This document shows, in pieces, positions 17,841 through 27,494 of a DNA stretch of 64,000 nucleotides. The translations under genes were made by a program, and so were the position numbers. How positions within the stretch are numbered: the first letter of the stretch is position 1; the number at the start of each line of letters is the position of its first letter. The notes under the pieces were generated by a model. The model did not search any database. It saw only the letters and a list, made by a program, of their open reading frames with translations, and was not told where the DNA came from. Location of the stretch: contig NZ_CP045997.1 in assembly GCF_010233585.1 (NCBI RefSeq), positions 3,187,779-3,251,778 of the forward strand, read 5' to 3'. This DNA comes from Spirosoma endbachense. Lineage in GTDB: Bacteria; Bacteroidota; Bacteroidia; Cytophagales; Spirosomataceae.

Positions 17841-19841
17841 TCATAAATCGCCTTTATCCAGAAATATACCAGAGCCAGTCATCTGTACGGGTCCATAGTA
17901 TAGTCCGTATCGGGGTTTTATGTCGTAGTGCGCTTTCAATCGCTGGTGCAGTTCATCCGGCTGTTTCTTTCCGTTCACGATCAATTCGTCTTCACTCAGA
18001 CCGAACCAATCCACCGACGCCGGATCAGTAACAACCTTTTCATCGACCAGCGTTGCAATTATGCCGCGTACACGCTCCTGATCCCGGCTTATATCCGGTG
18101 GCGATGGCCGTTTTTTCGCCGGCCATGACTGTCGTTTAGCCGCACTGTCGGCCTGTGCGATGTATCTTTTTTTGTCGCCGGGCACTTTCCCGATCTTATC
18201 TGTTTCGGCAGGCAGTCGTTTTTGTTTACTTACTGGATCGGCCCATTTTTTTTCCGGATTGCCAGTCTTGTTAAACAGTTGCTGATGGTTTGCCTTATTC
18301 ACCTGGCTTTCCTTCATGCGTTGTAGTTGCTGTTGCCTTTCCGTTTCTCTTTTCAAGTTAGCTCCAGCGATTGCCTCCTGCTTTTGCTGCCTTTTTTCGG
18401 CCAATACAGCATCGATCTGACGAAACAAATTCTGGTACTGATTCAGATCTGAATCTGGGACAACACCACCATTTATTACCAGCGATTTAAGCTTATTGTC
18501 TACGATTTTCAGCTGATAGCGATTCCCGCTTACGTCGCGCACATCCATCTCCCGGTTCATCATATCCTGATTGTTATTGACAAAAAGAATACTGGTAAAC
18601 TCTATTGTCGTGTCCTTTGGCAGTTCAGTCTTTACCTTTTCGATGGCTGGCCTGGCGACTGGACGACTTCTGGTGGGCTGTTGCAATGGGGTCGCACGAA
18701 GGCCAACCTGTTCATGAATTGGATTTGCTTCGGGTTTGTCATTTGCTGTCGCCAGCCTGTGCTTTTTTATAGCTATTGTAGCTGGTCTACGTTCGGGCTT
18801 TGATTCTGGGATCAGGAAGGAGGTCATAACCAGGAGTAATCCGGCTACCAGTGCAATTTTTTCAACCACATTTAACCGTTTGTTTTCCTGTGTAATAATC
18901 CGCTTTAAACGATCTACTAACTGTTGACTCCTGAAACCCAGCGGCATAGCAAAGTCGGCGGGCGGGCGGTTGTAGCCCTGAAAAGCAAGCAATGCTTCCA
19001 GGTAATTGCTTTTACTGGTCGTCTGAGCCAGTACGATGTCATCACAGCAGGTTTCCCGTTCTTCGCGAATCAGCGCAGAAATCCATAGCAAGGCCGGATT
19101 AAAGAAAAAAACTGTTTCGACCAGACTTTGCAGCAGGTTCATGAAGTAATCGCGTCGCCAAACGTGCGCCAGTTCATGCCATACTATTGTTTCGATCTGC
19201 TCGGGCGGCAATTGCATCAGCAGGCCCATTGGCAACAAAATAACCGGTTTCATAAGCCCCACAGTTACCGGTACTTTCACCAATTGCGACTGTAGCAAGG
19301 TGATCGACTGACGAATGCCCAGCCGCTGGCTAAAGGCTAGTACTTTATGCTGCCATTCTTCGGCGGGGGCATAAACCTGATGCGTTCGGATGCGATGAAT
19401 GTAGAACAGTCCGCCAATTACGTTCAGGCTTTTCAGTACGAAAAACAGGAACCAGACCGCTAAAATCCAGCCCGATTCACGATTGATGAAGGCGATCAGC
19501 CCGTTAACCAGATTTGTATTTCCGACGATTATATCGTTAGGCGGGGTTGATACCGAATTAAATGGAGCAGTGCTTGCTGAGGTCGAGCTAATGACGGGCA
19601 GCACTTCCCTGTACATCGTCAGCTCCCGATAGAGGGCAAATCCTGACAACAAGACAAACAACAGCAGGCTACCGCACAAAAGTTGATACCGCAATCGAGA
19701 CGACGATTTTTGCGTACCGATAATTATTAGTCCGGCAAGCAAGGCAACGATTACGCCTAGCCATAAGGAATGAATCAGTGTCCAGCAAATGGCTTTGGCT
19801 ATTGGCCCGGACAACCAGTGGGTTAAAAACGGCGCTTCCAT
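17841..19841 (-). CDS. BlaR1/MecR1-like M56 family sensor metalloprotease
   Basis: A 666-residue membrane protein. Helices near residues 17-40, 55-72 and 120-140 anchor the N-terminal half, and the M56 zinc-protease domain shows WHELAHVWRRDYF (HExxH) followed by EERETCCDDIVL. Another helix near residue 325 (IALVAGLLLVMTSFLI) leads into a periplasmic tail. In the family, signal binding activates the protease, which inactivates the partner BlaI repressor. The tail here is a long Gln/Lys-rich linker plus a small C-terminal domain, not a penicillin-binding domain, so the signal need not be a beta-lactam. The BlaI gene lies six bases upstream on the same strand. Confidence 0.9.
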   Translation of the reverse strand: MEAPFLTHWLSGPIAKAICWTLIHSLWLGVIVALLAGLIIIGTQKSSSRLRYQLLCGSLLLFVLLSGFALYRELTMYREVLPVISSTSASTAPFNSVSTPPNDIIVGNTNLVNGLIAFINRESGWILAVWFLFFVLKSLNVIGGLFYIHRIRTHQVYAPAEEWQHKVLAFSQRLGIRQSITLLQSQLVKVPVTVGLMKPVILLPMGLLMQLPPEQIETIVWHELAHVWRRDYFMNLLQSLVETVFFFNPALLWISALIREERETCCDDIVLAQTTSKSNYLEALLAFQGYNRPPADFAMPLGFRSQQLVDRLKRIITQENKRLNVVEKIALVAGLLLVMTSFLIPESKPERRPATIAIKKHRLATANDKPEANPIHEQVGLRATPLQQPTRSRPVARPAIEKVKTELPKDTTIEFTSILFVNNNQDMMNREMDVRDVSGNRYQLKIVDNKLKSLVINGGVVPDSDLNQYQNLFRQIDAVLAEKRQQKQEAIAGANLKRETERQQQLQRMKESQVNKANHQQLFNKTGNPEKKWADPVSKQKRLPAETDKIGKVPGDKKRYIAQADSAAKRQSWPAKKRPSPPDISRDQERVRGIIATLVDEKVVTDPASVDWFGLSEDELIVNGKKQPDELHQRLKAHYDIKPRYGLYYGPVQMTGSGIFLDKGDL

Positions 19842-19847
19842 CGTATG

Positions 19848-20252
19848 CTATTGCTTTTGGTCTATTTTTTTCAGTAACTCACGAAACGTCTCGATCTCCT
19901 GTGGGGAGATTTTTTTATTGCCTAACAGTTGCATCATCAGATTACCCGCCGAACCATTGAACAACGTATCCACCACCCGATCCAGGAGAAATCCTTTTGT
20001 TTTCGCTTCTTCGACGGCTGCCCAATAAATGTGTTTCATCTGACTTTCGTCTTTTTTCAGCAATCCTTTTTCCACCATGATCTGCATTAATTTCAGCGTG
20101 GACATATAGATGACTTTTCGGGTATGCTGATTGAGGTGATCGTTTACGAAACGAGCCGTTGAAGGCCCAAACTCCCACAAGATCTGTAGAATCTCAAGCT
20201 CCGATTTGGTTGGCTCCGATGGAGCGCTATTTTCATGCTTAGTCGCTTTCAT
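19848..20252 (-). CDS. BlaI/MecI/CopY family transcriptional repressor
   Basis: A 134-residue winged-helix repressor. The N-terminal DNA-binding half shows PTKSELEILQILWEFGPST and KVIYMSTLKLMQIMVEKGLL; the C-terminal half (FLLDRVVDTLFNGSAGNLMM) makes the dimer. The BlaR1-like protease gene starts six bases downstream, the usual sensor-repressor layout. The start at 20250-20252 lies 10 bases from an operator-like palindrome, and two more lie in the shared region with the divergent serine hydrolase gene. This fits autoregulation plus control of the hydrolase. Confidence 0.93.
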   Translation of the reverse strand: MKATKHENSAPSEPTKSELEILQILWEFGPSTARFVNDHLNQHTRKVIYMSTLKLMQIMVEKGLLKKDESQMKHIYWAAVEEAKTKGFLLDRVVDTLFNGSAGNLMMQLLGNKKISPQEIETFRELLKKIDQKQ

Positions 20253-20262
20253 GACACAAACC

Positions 20263-20278
20263 TAAGAAAGTTTTCTTA
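20263..20278. promoter_or_regulatory. Operator-like palindrome 1 for BlaI
   Basis: TAAGAAAGTTTTCTTA has six-base arms TAAGAA/TTCTTA around a 4-base centre. It lies directly upstream of the BlaI start codon, where binding would block transcription of blaI-blaR1. Confidence 0.65.
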
Positions 20279-20284
20279 ATTGTA

Positions 20285-20302
20285 CTAAGAAAATTTTCTT
20301 AG
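20285..20302. promoter_or_regulatory. Operator-like palindrome 2 for BlaI (perfect 18-mer)
   Basis: CTAAGAAAATTTTCTTAG is a perfect 18-base palindrome with the same TAAGAA/TTCTTA arms. Its centre is 23 bases from that of palindrome 1, about two helical turns, so two dimers could bind one face of the DNA. Confidence 0.75.
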
Positions 20303-20356
20303 CTGCAAAAAAATAATTAACCTTGCCTCGAAGTTTGTCTATCAGCGCTTTAAATA

Positions 20357-20372
20357 TAAGAATAATTTCTTA
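20357..20372. promoter_or_regulatory. Operator-like palindrome 3 near the serine hydrolase promoter
   Basis: TAAGAATAATTTCTTA repeats the same arms and 4-base spacing, 60 bases upstream of the divergent serine hydrolase start. It is well placed to repress that gene. Confidence 0.65.
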
Positions 20373-20431
20373 CTTAAGGCGCTCGGATCGACCCTTCATC
20401 ACTTAATGCTAATCAAAAACCGCTACAGACA

Positions 20432-21976
20432 ATGATGACAAAAACAATGATCAAACGCTTATTGAGCCTGCTCCTGATGGGATTAAATAGTCCCGGCTTT
20501 GCCCAAATGCCCGCCCAGACCCAGCACCCCAAAGTTGCCCGGATCGATTCGTTTATAACGGTCCTGGCCGATCACCGCTTATTCAATGGCAGTATTTTAG
20601 TCGCCGAGCATGGGAAGATTATTTATCAAAAATCAGTGGGCTATGCCGATTTCGACCGTCGTGTCCTGAACACCGATACGACCCATTTTAATCTGGCCTC
20701 TCTGTCCAAGCCCTTTACGGCTATTGCCGTGTTGCAATTGGTGCAAAAAGGAAAAATAAAACCAGACGATATGCTGGCAACCTACTTTCCGGACTTCCCA
20801 TACCCCACCGTTACTATACGGCATTTGTTAGCTCATACCTCCGGTTTGCCAATTCTCGAGCGTCAGGAAGATGCCTATATAAGTGCCCATCCGGATGAAC
20901 TTCTAAGCAGTCAAAAAGTCTACACCCATCTGGTCGAGCAGAACAAACCGCTCCTTTTCCAACCGGGTGATAACTGGCGCTACAACAATACCAACTATGT
21001 CTTGCTGACTATGCTGGTCGAAAAAATCAGTCGAATACCGTTCGCTACGTACCTGAAAAAAAACGTATTCACTCCTGCTGGTATGACAGGAACGTATGTC
21101 CGGGAAGCAGGTATGCGCAATACGATTCGATATACCCGACCGACTCAGTACATTTCGGCCTACCTAAACGTCGATTCGCTGGATCACAACCAGTTTTATA
21201 CCTATTATCATCTGGGTAGCCTGGCAGGCCCAGGTAATGTTGTAAGCACCATCCAGGATTTATGGCGCTTTGACCAGACTTTATTGACCGGCAAACTGAT
21301 CAGTCCGGCCTTACTGGAAGCAGCCTTTCAACCAGTAACATTAACAAACGGAAAGATTTACCACATGGGTAGTAGCAGTCGTTCCTACGGTTTAGGCTGG
21401 AGCGTTTATAACAGTAAGACGGAGCCTGTCAACAAATTCATTTTTCACGATGGGCATATCGTTGGCCTGACCACCTTTCTGCACCATAACCTCACGAACG
21501 ATCAAACCATACTCTTTTACGACAATACCGATAATAATCCCATTCAGGTCATGGTTTCCGTTTCTAACCTCCTGAATGACCTTGCTCCTGTTAACATTCA
21601 GCTCAGGCAATCGCTTGTCAGGGTATACGGAGAGGCTCTGGTAACGAAAGGGCCCGACTATGCCATTAGCAAATTCAACGAGTTGAAAGATGACAGCAGC
21701 CATTATTACCTGGATGAACTGGAAATGAACCGCTTAGGATTTGACTTACTAAAAGCAGCATTGCCTAATCACAATGAGCTGTCTCTGGAGGCATTCAAAC
21801 TGAACACGCTACTCTACCCGAAAAGCGGCAATACCTATGATAGTTATGCGATTGCCCTGGAGCAAAATGGCAAAAAGGAAGAAGCGGTTTCCATGTATCG
21901 AAAATCTATTCTATTGTGGCCAGATAATGAAGACGGCAAGAAGGCATTGCAGAAATTAGTCGGGCAGAAAGAATAA
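20432..21976 (+). CDS. Serine hydrolase of the beta-lactamase/class C fold with C-terminal TPR-like region
   Basis: A 514-residue exported protein; the signal peptide ends near GFAQ at residue 25. The catalytic SxxK motif is Ser90-Leu-Ser-Lys93 in NLASLSKPFTAIA, the second motif is Tyr184-Asn-Asn in WRYNNTNYVLL, and the HDG in FIFHDGHIVG takes the KTG position. Residues 420-514 carry a helical repeat region with a TPR-like end (NGKKEEAVSMYRKSILLWPD). Members include peptidases, esterases and beta-lactamases, so substrate is open. Its divergence from BlaI-BlaR1 and the operators between them suggest it is the regulated effector of that sensor pair. Confidence 0.88.
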   Translation: MMTKTMIKRLLSLLLMGLNSPGFAQMPAQTQHPKVARIDSFITVLADHRLFNGSILVAEHGKIIYQKSVGYADFDRRVLNTDTTHFNLASLSKPFTAIAVLQLVQKGKIKPDDMLATYFPDFPYPTVTIRHLLAHTSGLPILERQEDAYISAHPDELLSSQKVYTHLVEQNKPLLFQPGDNWRYNNTNYVLLTMLVEKISRIPFATYLKKNVFTPAGMTGTYVREAGMRNTIRYTRPTQYISAYLNVDSLDHNQFYTYYHLGSLAGPGNVVSTIQDLWRFDQTLLTGKLISPALLEAAFQPVTLTNGKIYHMGSSSRSYGLGWSVYNSKTEPVNKFIFHDGHIVGLTTFLHHNLTNDQTILFYDNTDNNPIQVMVSVSNLLNDLAPVNIQLRQSLVRVYGEALVTKGPDYAISKFNELKDDSSHYYLDELEMNRLGFDLLKAALPNHNELSLEAFKLNTLLYPKSGNTYDSYAIALEQNGKKEEAVSMYRKSILLWPDNEDGKKALQKLVGQKE

Positions 21977-22006
21977 GCTTAGGGTTTCTTTGCCAAAGTT
22001 GCCTTA

Positions 22007-22045
22007 AACAGGACAAGCCGGGCCATTGGCCCGGCTTGTCCTGTT
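22007..22045. terminator. Bidirectional terminator hairpin
   Basis: Perfect 18-base GC-rich arms (22007-22024 and 22028-22045) around a 3-base loop, between the convergent serine hydrolase and coiled-coil protein genes. Confidence 0.85.
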
Positions 22046-22060
22046 GTGATTATGTATAGA

Positions 22061-22363
22061 CTACTTCACTGCTTCTATAGCCGCAGCGGCTTCGGCAGCA
22101 GCAATGGCAGCACCATTCTTTTCCGCATAAGCATCACGCTGGGTCTCAAAGTGAGAGAAAATCTCATTGATTGAATCGACGTTTTCCGCGATTTTCGAAT
22201 GCATATCGCCCAGATTTTTTTCCAGATACGAATCATTCAGCCCATTCATATTGTCTACTTCAATCTGACTGATTTTAGTAATAAGTGCCGTCTGGCTGTT
22301 TTGAAGGTCTTCCAGTTCACGAACAACTTTGTTCATCAACTCAAACTTCTGTGCCTTATCCAT
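22061..22363 (-). CDS. Small alpha-helical coiled-coil protein, unknown function
   Basis: A 100-residue soluble protein starting MDKAQKFELMNKVVRELEDL. Heptad-like spacing of Leu, Ile and Val through residues 10-80 suggests a helical hairpin or coiled coil, and the tail (EKNGAAIAAAEAAAAIEAV) is alanine-rich. I place the start at 22363 because the upstream in-frame ATG at 22414 would add residues unlike the charged helical body. No family is recognised. It is flanked by a strong shared terminator and by the divergent lysoplasmalogenase-like gene. Confidence 0.65.
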   Translation of the reverse strand: MDKAQKFELMNKVVRELEDLQNSQTALITKISQIEVDNMNGLNDSYLEKNLGDMHSKIAENVDSINEIFSHFETQRDAYAEKNGAAIAAAEAAAAIEAVK

Positions 22364-22476
22364 GATGGTGTTATTTTTCGTTGAGTGCTTATAGATAAAC
22401 GCGCTTCCCGGCAAATGGTTTGATAATAGCTTTTTAGATGTCGCTATGGCAACGGTTATCTAAGCCAATTAACCTG

Positions 22477-22484
22477 TACTTTTG
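22477..22484 (+). promoter_or_regulatory. Bacteroidota-type -7 box for the YhhN-family gene
   Basis: TACTTTTG matches TAnnTTTG exactly and lies 29 bases before the start codon. No clear -33 TTTG is seen. Confidence 0.5.
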
Positions 22485-22512
22485 ATCAGCCTAAACCAGC
22501 CCATCAAACAAC

Positions 22513-23217
22513 ATGTCGGCAAAGCCAACCCGCTCATTTACACTTACGTTTGCCGCTATTACCCTGCTCGAAATCATCGGCGATACCCTTTCCAATCGGG
22601 TGCTTCACTACGGCTGTAAACCACTAATTATGGCTCTGCTCATTCTTTATGTCCGCCAGTGCTGCCAATCGATTGGCTATTCGGCCTACATACGGTGGTT
22701 GATGATCGGCATGGTTTTCGCGCTGATCGGCGATATATTTCTAATGATCCGTGAAGTTGATCTATTCGCCTTAGGACTCGGTGCTTTCCTGTTGATGCAG
22801 GTATGCTACAGCAGGGCTTTCTGGTTATCAATGCGTCAGAACAGACAGCGGAGCGGAGCAAAATCGGTCTGGTTGTATGCTGCCGGATTCGCCTTGTACG
22901 ATACCATCTTTCTAATCTTACTCAGACCTGAATTTGTCGGAAACCCGCTGCTAACCGGACTTTGGTGGCCAGTTGTTGTTTATGTAGTCTGTTTGAGCCT
23001 AATGGGCATACTGGCTACCCAACGCCGAAGCTTACCGGGCTTCGCATGGGTAGTAGCTGGCGCATTGCTATTTATTCTTTCCGACTCAACTATTGCCATC
23101 GATAAATTCCTCCAGCCTTTTACGGGAGCTGCCTGGATAATTATGAGTACCTACGCAGCCGCCCAGTATCTGATTGTGGTTGGTATGGTGCAGCAGCTGG
23201 TTTCCGAGGAGCCCTAA
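22513..23217 (+). CDS. Lysoplasmalogenase-like YhhN family membrane protein
   Basis: A 234-residue integral membrane protein with about seven or eight transmembrane helices. The family signature is visible in MVFALIGDIFLMI, with its GD pair, and in ALLFILSDSTIAID, where the SD/D pattern ends a helix. Characterised members hydrolyse the vinyl-ether bond of lysoplasmalogens; many bacterial members have no proven activity. Family assignment is firm from the GDxxL and SDxxxA motifs; the enzymatic role is inferred. The gene stands alone with its own -7 box. Confidence 0.85.
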   Translation: MSAKPTRSFTLTFAAITLLEIIGDTLSNRVLHYGCKPLIMALLILYVRQCCQSIGYSAYIRWLMIGMVFALIGDIFLMIREVDLFALGLGAFLLMQVCYSRAFWLSMRQNRQRSGAKSVWLYAAGFALYDTIFLILLRPEFVGNPLLTGLWWPVVVYVVCLSLMGILATQRRSLPGFAWVVAGALLFILSDSTIAIDKFLQPFTGAAWIIMSTYAAAQYLIVVGMVQQLVSEEP

Positions 23218-23414
23218 AAAGCGTGATGGCTGATCAGAAGCAGGACATTAGTTTATAGTCTATAAAACTCCCCCCTCTCATAGTCGTTCTCGATACTATA
23301 ATCAATTAAATCAATTTGATTGATAAGTAGCTTACTCTTACTATTGTCTTGTTAAACATGTCGTCACCCATCTGGCGTGGCTATCATTCACTACTAAACC
23401 GTTCGTTTACCCGT

Positions 23415-24917
23415 ATGGAAAACCAACCTAAAAAACTCACTACGGCATCGGGAAGCCCTTATTACGAAAACGAAAATTCCATGTCGGTCGGGCCGCGTGG
23501 TCCGCTGTTGTTGCAGGATTATATTCTGCACGAGAAAATGGCTCATTTCAACCGGGAGCGTATTCCGGAGCGTGTCGTTCACGCCAAAGGATCGGGGGCA
23601 TTCGGAACGTTTACCGTAACCCATGACATCACGAAGTATACACGGGCGAAAGTGTTCAGTGAAATTGGCAAGCAAACACGGACATTTCTACGTTTTTCGA
23701 CGGTTGGTGGTGAAAAAGGATCGGCTGATACCGAACGCGACCCACGTGGCTTTGCCTTGAAATTCTACACCGAAGACGGCAACTGGGATCTGGTCGGCAA
23801 TAACACGCCCGTATTTTTCATCAAAGACCCGAAAAAATTCGGCGATTTTATTCACACTCAGAAACGCGACCCGTATACCAATTGCAAGTCGCCAACGATG
23901 ATGTGGGATTTCTGGAGCCTGAATCCTGAAAGTCTGCACCAGGTTTTGATTCTGATGTCGGATCGCGGCACGCCCGACGGTTACCGGCACATGAATGGCT
24001 ATGGCTCACATACGTTCTCGCTGATCAATGCTGACAATGAGCGGGTTTGGGTGAAATTTCATTTCAAAACGGCCCAGGGTATCAAAAACTTTGAAAACGA
24101 TGAGGCTGTAAAAATGAAAGGGCTTGACGCCGATTATGCACAGCGGGATCTGGTAAAAGCCATTGATGGCGGTGACTTCCCGCGCTGGAACGTAAAAATT
24201 CAGGTTATGACCGAAGAGCAGGCCAAAACCTTCCGCTGGAACCCTTTCGACCTGACGAAAGTATGGCCACATGGCGACTTCCCGCTGATCGACGTTGGCG
24301 TTCTGGAACTGAATGAAAACCCGGAAAACTACTTTGCCGATGTTGAGCAGTCAGCATTTGCTCCGGCCCACGTTGTCGATGGCATTAGTTATTCGCCCGA
24401 TAAAATGCTTCAGGGTCGTATTCTCTCCTACCCCGATGCTCACCGTTACCGGCTTGGCGGAAATTACGAGCAGATTCCGGTAAACCGCTGTCCTTTTGCC
24501 GTTACCAACTACCAGCGCGACGGTAAGATGCGTGTCGATGGCAACGGAGGCCGCAATCCAAACTATTTCCCGAATAGCTTTGACAACATCGTGGCCGACG
24601 AGAGCTACAAACAACCGTCCTGGGAATTGGGTGATTCACTGGCAGGCTGGTATGACCGCAATGCACCGGGCGAAAACGACCATTATACGCAACCGGGCAA
24701 CCTGTTTCGCCTGATGACGCCCGACCAGAAGCGCAATACGATCAATAACATTGTTGGCGCGATGAGCGGTATCGATGGTCCTAAACGCGATCAGATCATT
24801 AATTTACAATTGTGTCACTGGTTCCGCGCTGACCTCTCACTGGGGATGAGCATTGCCCAGGGATTAGGCATCAACATGGAAACGATCCAGAATGCAATGC
24901 CTGCACAACACGCATAA
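23415..24917 (+). CDS. Heme catalase (second copy)
   Basis: A 500-residue monofunctional catalase. The distal histidine is His56 in [12 protein letters not shown] and the proximal tyrosine is Tyr339 in [14 protein letters not shown]. The core blocks RFSTV and [19 protein letters not shown] are intact. I prefer the ATG at 23415 ([13 protein letters not shown]), since a TTG start at 23349 would add 22 residues with no family counterpart. It lacks the long polar N-terminal extension of the catalase at 2.5 kb. It is likely cytoplasmic and monocistronic, and a T-tract hairpin follows. Confidence 0.96.
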   Translation: MENQPKKLTTASGSPYYENENSMSVGPRGPLLLQDYILHEKMAHFNRERIPERVVHAKGSGAFGTFTVTHDITKYTRAKVFSEIGKQTRTFLRFSTVGGEKGSADTERDPRGFALKFYTEDGNWDLVGNNTPVFFIKDPKKFGDFIHTQKRDPYTNCKSPTMMWDFWSLNPESLHQVLILMSDRGTPDGYRHMNGYGSHTFSLINADNERVWVKFHFKTAQGIKNFENDEAVKMKGLDADYAQRDLVKAIDGGDFPRWNVKIQVMTEEQAKTFRWNPFDLTKVWPHGDFPLIDVGVLELNENPENYFADVEQSAFAPAHVVDGISYSPDKMLQGRILSYPDAHRYRLGGNYEQIPVNRCPFAVTNYQRDGKMRVDGNGGRNPNYFPNSFDNIVADESYKQPSWELGDSLAGWYDRNAPGENDHYTQPGNLFRLMTPDQKRNTINNIVGAMSGIDGPKRDQIINLQLCHWFRADLSLGMSIAQGLGINMETIQNAMPAQHA

Positions 24918-24942
24918 TTTTTAGCTTTCTCTATATGTAAAC

Positions 24943-24973
24943 ACGCCGGGCAATTTTGTCCGGCGTTGTTTTT
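24943..24973 (+). terminator. Intrinsic terminator of the second catalase gene
   Basis: A seven-base GC-rich stem (24943-24949 with 24960-24966), extended weakly outward, followed by a run of T ending at about 24973. Confidence 0.75.
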
Positions 24974-25352
24974 TGCAAAAATTTACTTTATAGTCAGTAG
25001 CTGGTATTACCAGAATTTTTATTCATCGATCAGCGCTGATCGTTTACTCTTTCTCCTAATTCCATCGACATAGCTATACCTTTAGTTACTAATTTCTGAT
25101 AGGAGCGTAACTGCCTTATAGCTAGGCATGTCTACCAATGGAAATCGTTCGTTAGCTCACTGCGAATTGTGCCCATAGGGTCTTGCATTGCCTCGGTGCA
25201 GAAAGAACCTGTCTATAACTCATCAGAAAGCCAATAGTAGTCAAACTGGGTAAAAATGGCGGATTCGGAAGTGGCAAAAAGGCCCGCTATTGATCGAAAA
25301 AGCTTATCTAATGCTTTATTTCTATAAATTCGACTGCAGAAATAGCAGTAAC
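24974..25352. other. Intergenic stretch upstream of the two-component system
   Basis: About 380 bases with no conserved frame on either strand. I see no tRNA-like structure, long palindrome or exact TAnnTTTG box close to the response regulator. It probably holds the promoter of the two-component operon. Confidence 0.4.
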
Positions 25353-26033
25353 ATGAGAATTCTGATTATTGAAGATGAGGTCAAAACCGTTCAGAGCATT
25401 AAACAGGGCCTTGAAGAACATCAATGGGAGGTTGATGTAGCTTATGACGGGACTATGGGTTTTCAACTGGCTTCCCGATCGTCCTACGCACTCATTATAT
25501 CAGACATTATTTTGCCTGGCATGAACGGTCTTGAGCTTTGCCGAAAGCTGAGAGAATCCGATGTATCTACCCCAATTTTGATGCTGACCGCCCTTGGAAC
25601 GACCGATGACAAAATCGTTGGGCTCGATGCAGGCGCGGATGATTATCTGATGAAACCCTTTGAGTTTCGCGAACTGATGGCCCGCGTCAGAGCGCTGACC
25701 CGTCGCAATAACAGTACGGTTCAAACGACCAATCTACTCAAAATCGCCGATTTGGAATTAAATCCGGATACTAAAAAAGTGGTACGGGCGGGTAAAGAAA
25801 TCTCGCTGACAGCCAAAGAGTTTCAGTTGCTTGAGTACTTTTTGCGTCATCAGGGACGAGTAATCTCTAAAGTTGAACTAGCGGAGCGGTTCTGGGATCT
25901 GACATTCGATACCGGCACGAACATCATCGAAGTGTACATAAATTTCCTCCGCAAAAAGATAGATAAAGACTTCGATCCTAAATTGCTCCATACCCAGATT
26001 GGGATGGGATATGTCGTAAAGTTATTGTCGTAA
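25353..26033 (+). CDS. OmpR/PhoB-type response regulator
   Basis: A 226-residue transcription factor. The receiver domain starts MRILIIEDEVKTVQSI, with the phosphoacceptor Asp in LIISDIILPGMNG and the conserved Lys in LMKPFEFREL. The C-terminal winged helix (residues 130-226) shows KEISLTAKEFQLLEYFLRH and ends TQIGMGYVVK. I placed the start at 25353 because receiver domains begin right at this strand; an upstream ATG at 25290 is in frame but unlikely. The stop overlaps the start of the kinase gene (TAATG), so the two are translationally coupled. Confidence 0.95.
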   Translation: MRILIIEDEVKTVQSIKQGLEEHQWEVDVAYDGTMGFQLASRSSYALIISDIILPGMNGLELCRKLRESDVSTPILMLTALGTTDDKIVGLDAGADDYLMKPFEFRELMARVRALTRRNNSTVQTTNLLKIADLELNPDTKKVVRAGKEISLTAKEFQLLEYFLRHQGRVISKVELAERFWDLTFDTGTNIIEVYINFLRKKIDKDFDPKLLHTQIGMGYVVKLLS

Positions 26034-27418
26034 TGATCAATATCCGTACCCGGCTCACCTACCAATTCTCCTTTCTGGTAACGCTAATTCTGCTATTTTT
26101 CTCGCTTGGTGTGTATTTCTTCAGCAAGCTTTACCTCGAAAAGCGGTTTTTTAAGCGGCTTCAGGATCGGGCCATTACCACAACTACCCTCCTATTCGAT
26201 TTACAGCAGACCGATAGCACGGTTTTGCGACTCATTGACGCGGCTAATAAAGAACCGCTGCTTAACGAGAACATTTCGGTCTATAATGAAAAAACCAAAG
26301 AGGTTCTGTTCTCCACAAACCCGGCAAACACCCAATTCCACGAGCAATTCATTCCGCAGTTCGACTCCACAGCCCAAACGCTGTATCTGCATCAGAATGA
26401 GTACCAGATCGTAGCCATCCACCTGACCGGCGGAGGAAAGAGCAGTAACTGGGTGATCGTTAGCGGTATTGACCAGGCCGGAAAAGAAGCGCTGGATGAT
26501 TTAAAGAAAATTCTGATGGTCATGATTCTGGCCGCCATTCTTTTACTGGGCATTTCGGGCTGGCTTTTTGCCGATCGGGCGCTGGCTCCGATGTCGCGCA
26601 TTATCCAGCAGGTGAACACCATTTTTCCGGCCAATGTGGCCAAGCGGGTTGAACACCCGAATCGTTCGGATGAAATTGGGTTGCTGGTTGCCACCTTCAA
26701 TCAATTGCTCGACCGCATCGAGCAGGCGCTGAACACGCAAAAAATGTTTATCGCCAATGTTTCGCATGAGTTAAAAAACCCGCTGACCAAGATCAATTCG
26801 CAAATTGATGTCGCGCTTATTCAGAAACGAAATCCGGAGGTTTATGAGCGGACTCTTCAATCGCTCCAGGAAGATACCCGTACACTGATCCAGCTAACCA
26901 ATACGTTGCTGGAACTGGCCAACACGTCGATTCAGGCCAATGCGATGCCATTTGAGCCAGTCCGGATGGATGAGCTGCTCTGGGAAACGAAAACGCAGTT
27001 GCAGGAATGGCATGAAGACTATCGAATCCTACTGACCTTCACCGACTTCCCCGACGATGAAGACGCCCTGATTACACCGGGAAACAGAGCATCGCTCCAG
27101 GTACTGCTGATGAATCTGATTGATAATGCCTGTAAGTTTTCGCCGACAAAAACCGCGAAGGTTAACTTTAAATCCAACGGAGGAACGCTCACTATAGCTG
27201 TTTCCAACGAGGGCGTCCAGATACCTGAAGCTGATTTACCTTATATTTTTCAGCCTTTCTTTCGGAGTAATTCAACGGCACTGTCGAGCAAGGGGCATGG
27301 CGTAGGATTGGCCATTGTTTCACAGATCACCCAGATCCATCAGGGCAACATTGCGGTGCGTTCTACACCCGAAGGAACCACCTTTACCCTGACACTTTCT
27401 ACTATTTTTTCATTTTAA
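26033..27418 (+). CDS. Membrane sensor histidine kinase (CusS/QseC-like)
   Basis: A 461-residue kinase and partner of the preceding regulator. Two transmembrane helices (about residues 13-33 and 160-182) bracket a periplasmic sensing segment. A HAMP domain follows (RALAPMSRIIQQVN). The phosphoacceptor His lies in NVSHELKNPLTKI; the N box is NLIDNACKFSP, and the G boxes include GHGVGLAIV. The DHp and ATPase domains are complete. The signal is unknown. The coiled-coil membrane protein 76 bases downstream may belong to the same transcript. Confidence 0.95.
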   Translation: MINIRTRLTYQFSFLVTLILLFFSLGVYFFSKLYLEKRFFKRLQDRAITTTTLLFDLQQTDSTVLRLIDAANKEPLLNENISVYNEKTKEVLFSTNPANTQFHEQFIPQFDSTAQTLYLHQNEYQIVAIHLTGGGKSSNWVIVSGIDQAGKEALDDLKKILMVMILAAILLLGISGWLFADRALAPMSRIIQQVNTIFPANVAKRVEHPNRSDEIGLLVATFNQLLDRIEQALNTQKMFIANVSHELKNPLTKINSQIDVALIQKRNPEVYERTLQSLQEDTRTLIQLTNTLLELANTSIQANAMPFEPVRMDELLWETKTQLQEWHEDYRILLTFTDFPDDEDALITPGNRASLQVLLMNLIDNACKFSPTKTAKVNFKSNGGTLTIAVSNEGVQIPEADLPYIFQPFFRSNSTALSSKGHGVGLAIVSQITQIHQGNIAVRSTPEGTTFTLTLSTIFSF

Positions 27419-27494
27419 GGTAAATTTAAGGTCAGCTTAAGTCCTCCTTAAGTTCAGTGTTGTTGCTTTGTGCACTACCTACTGAAAGAGGGCG

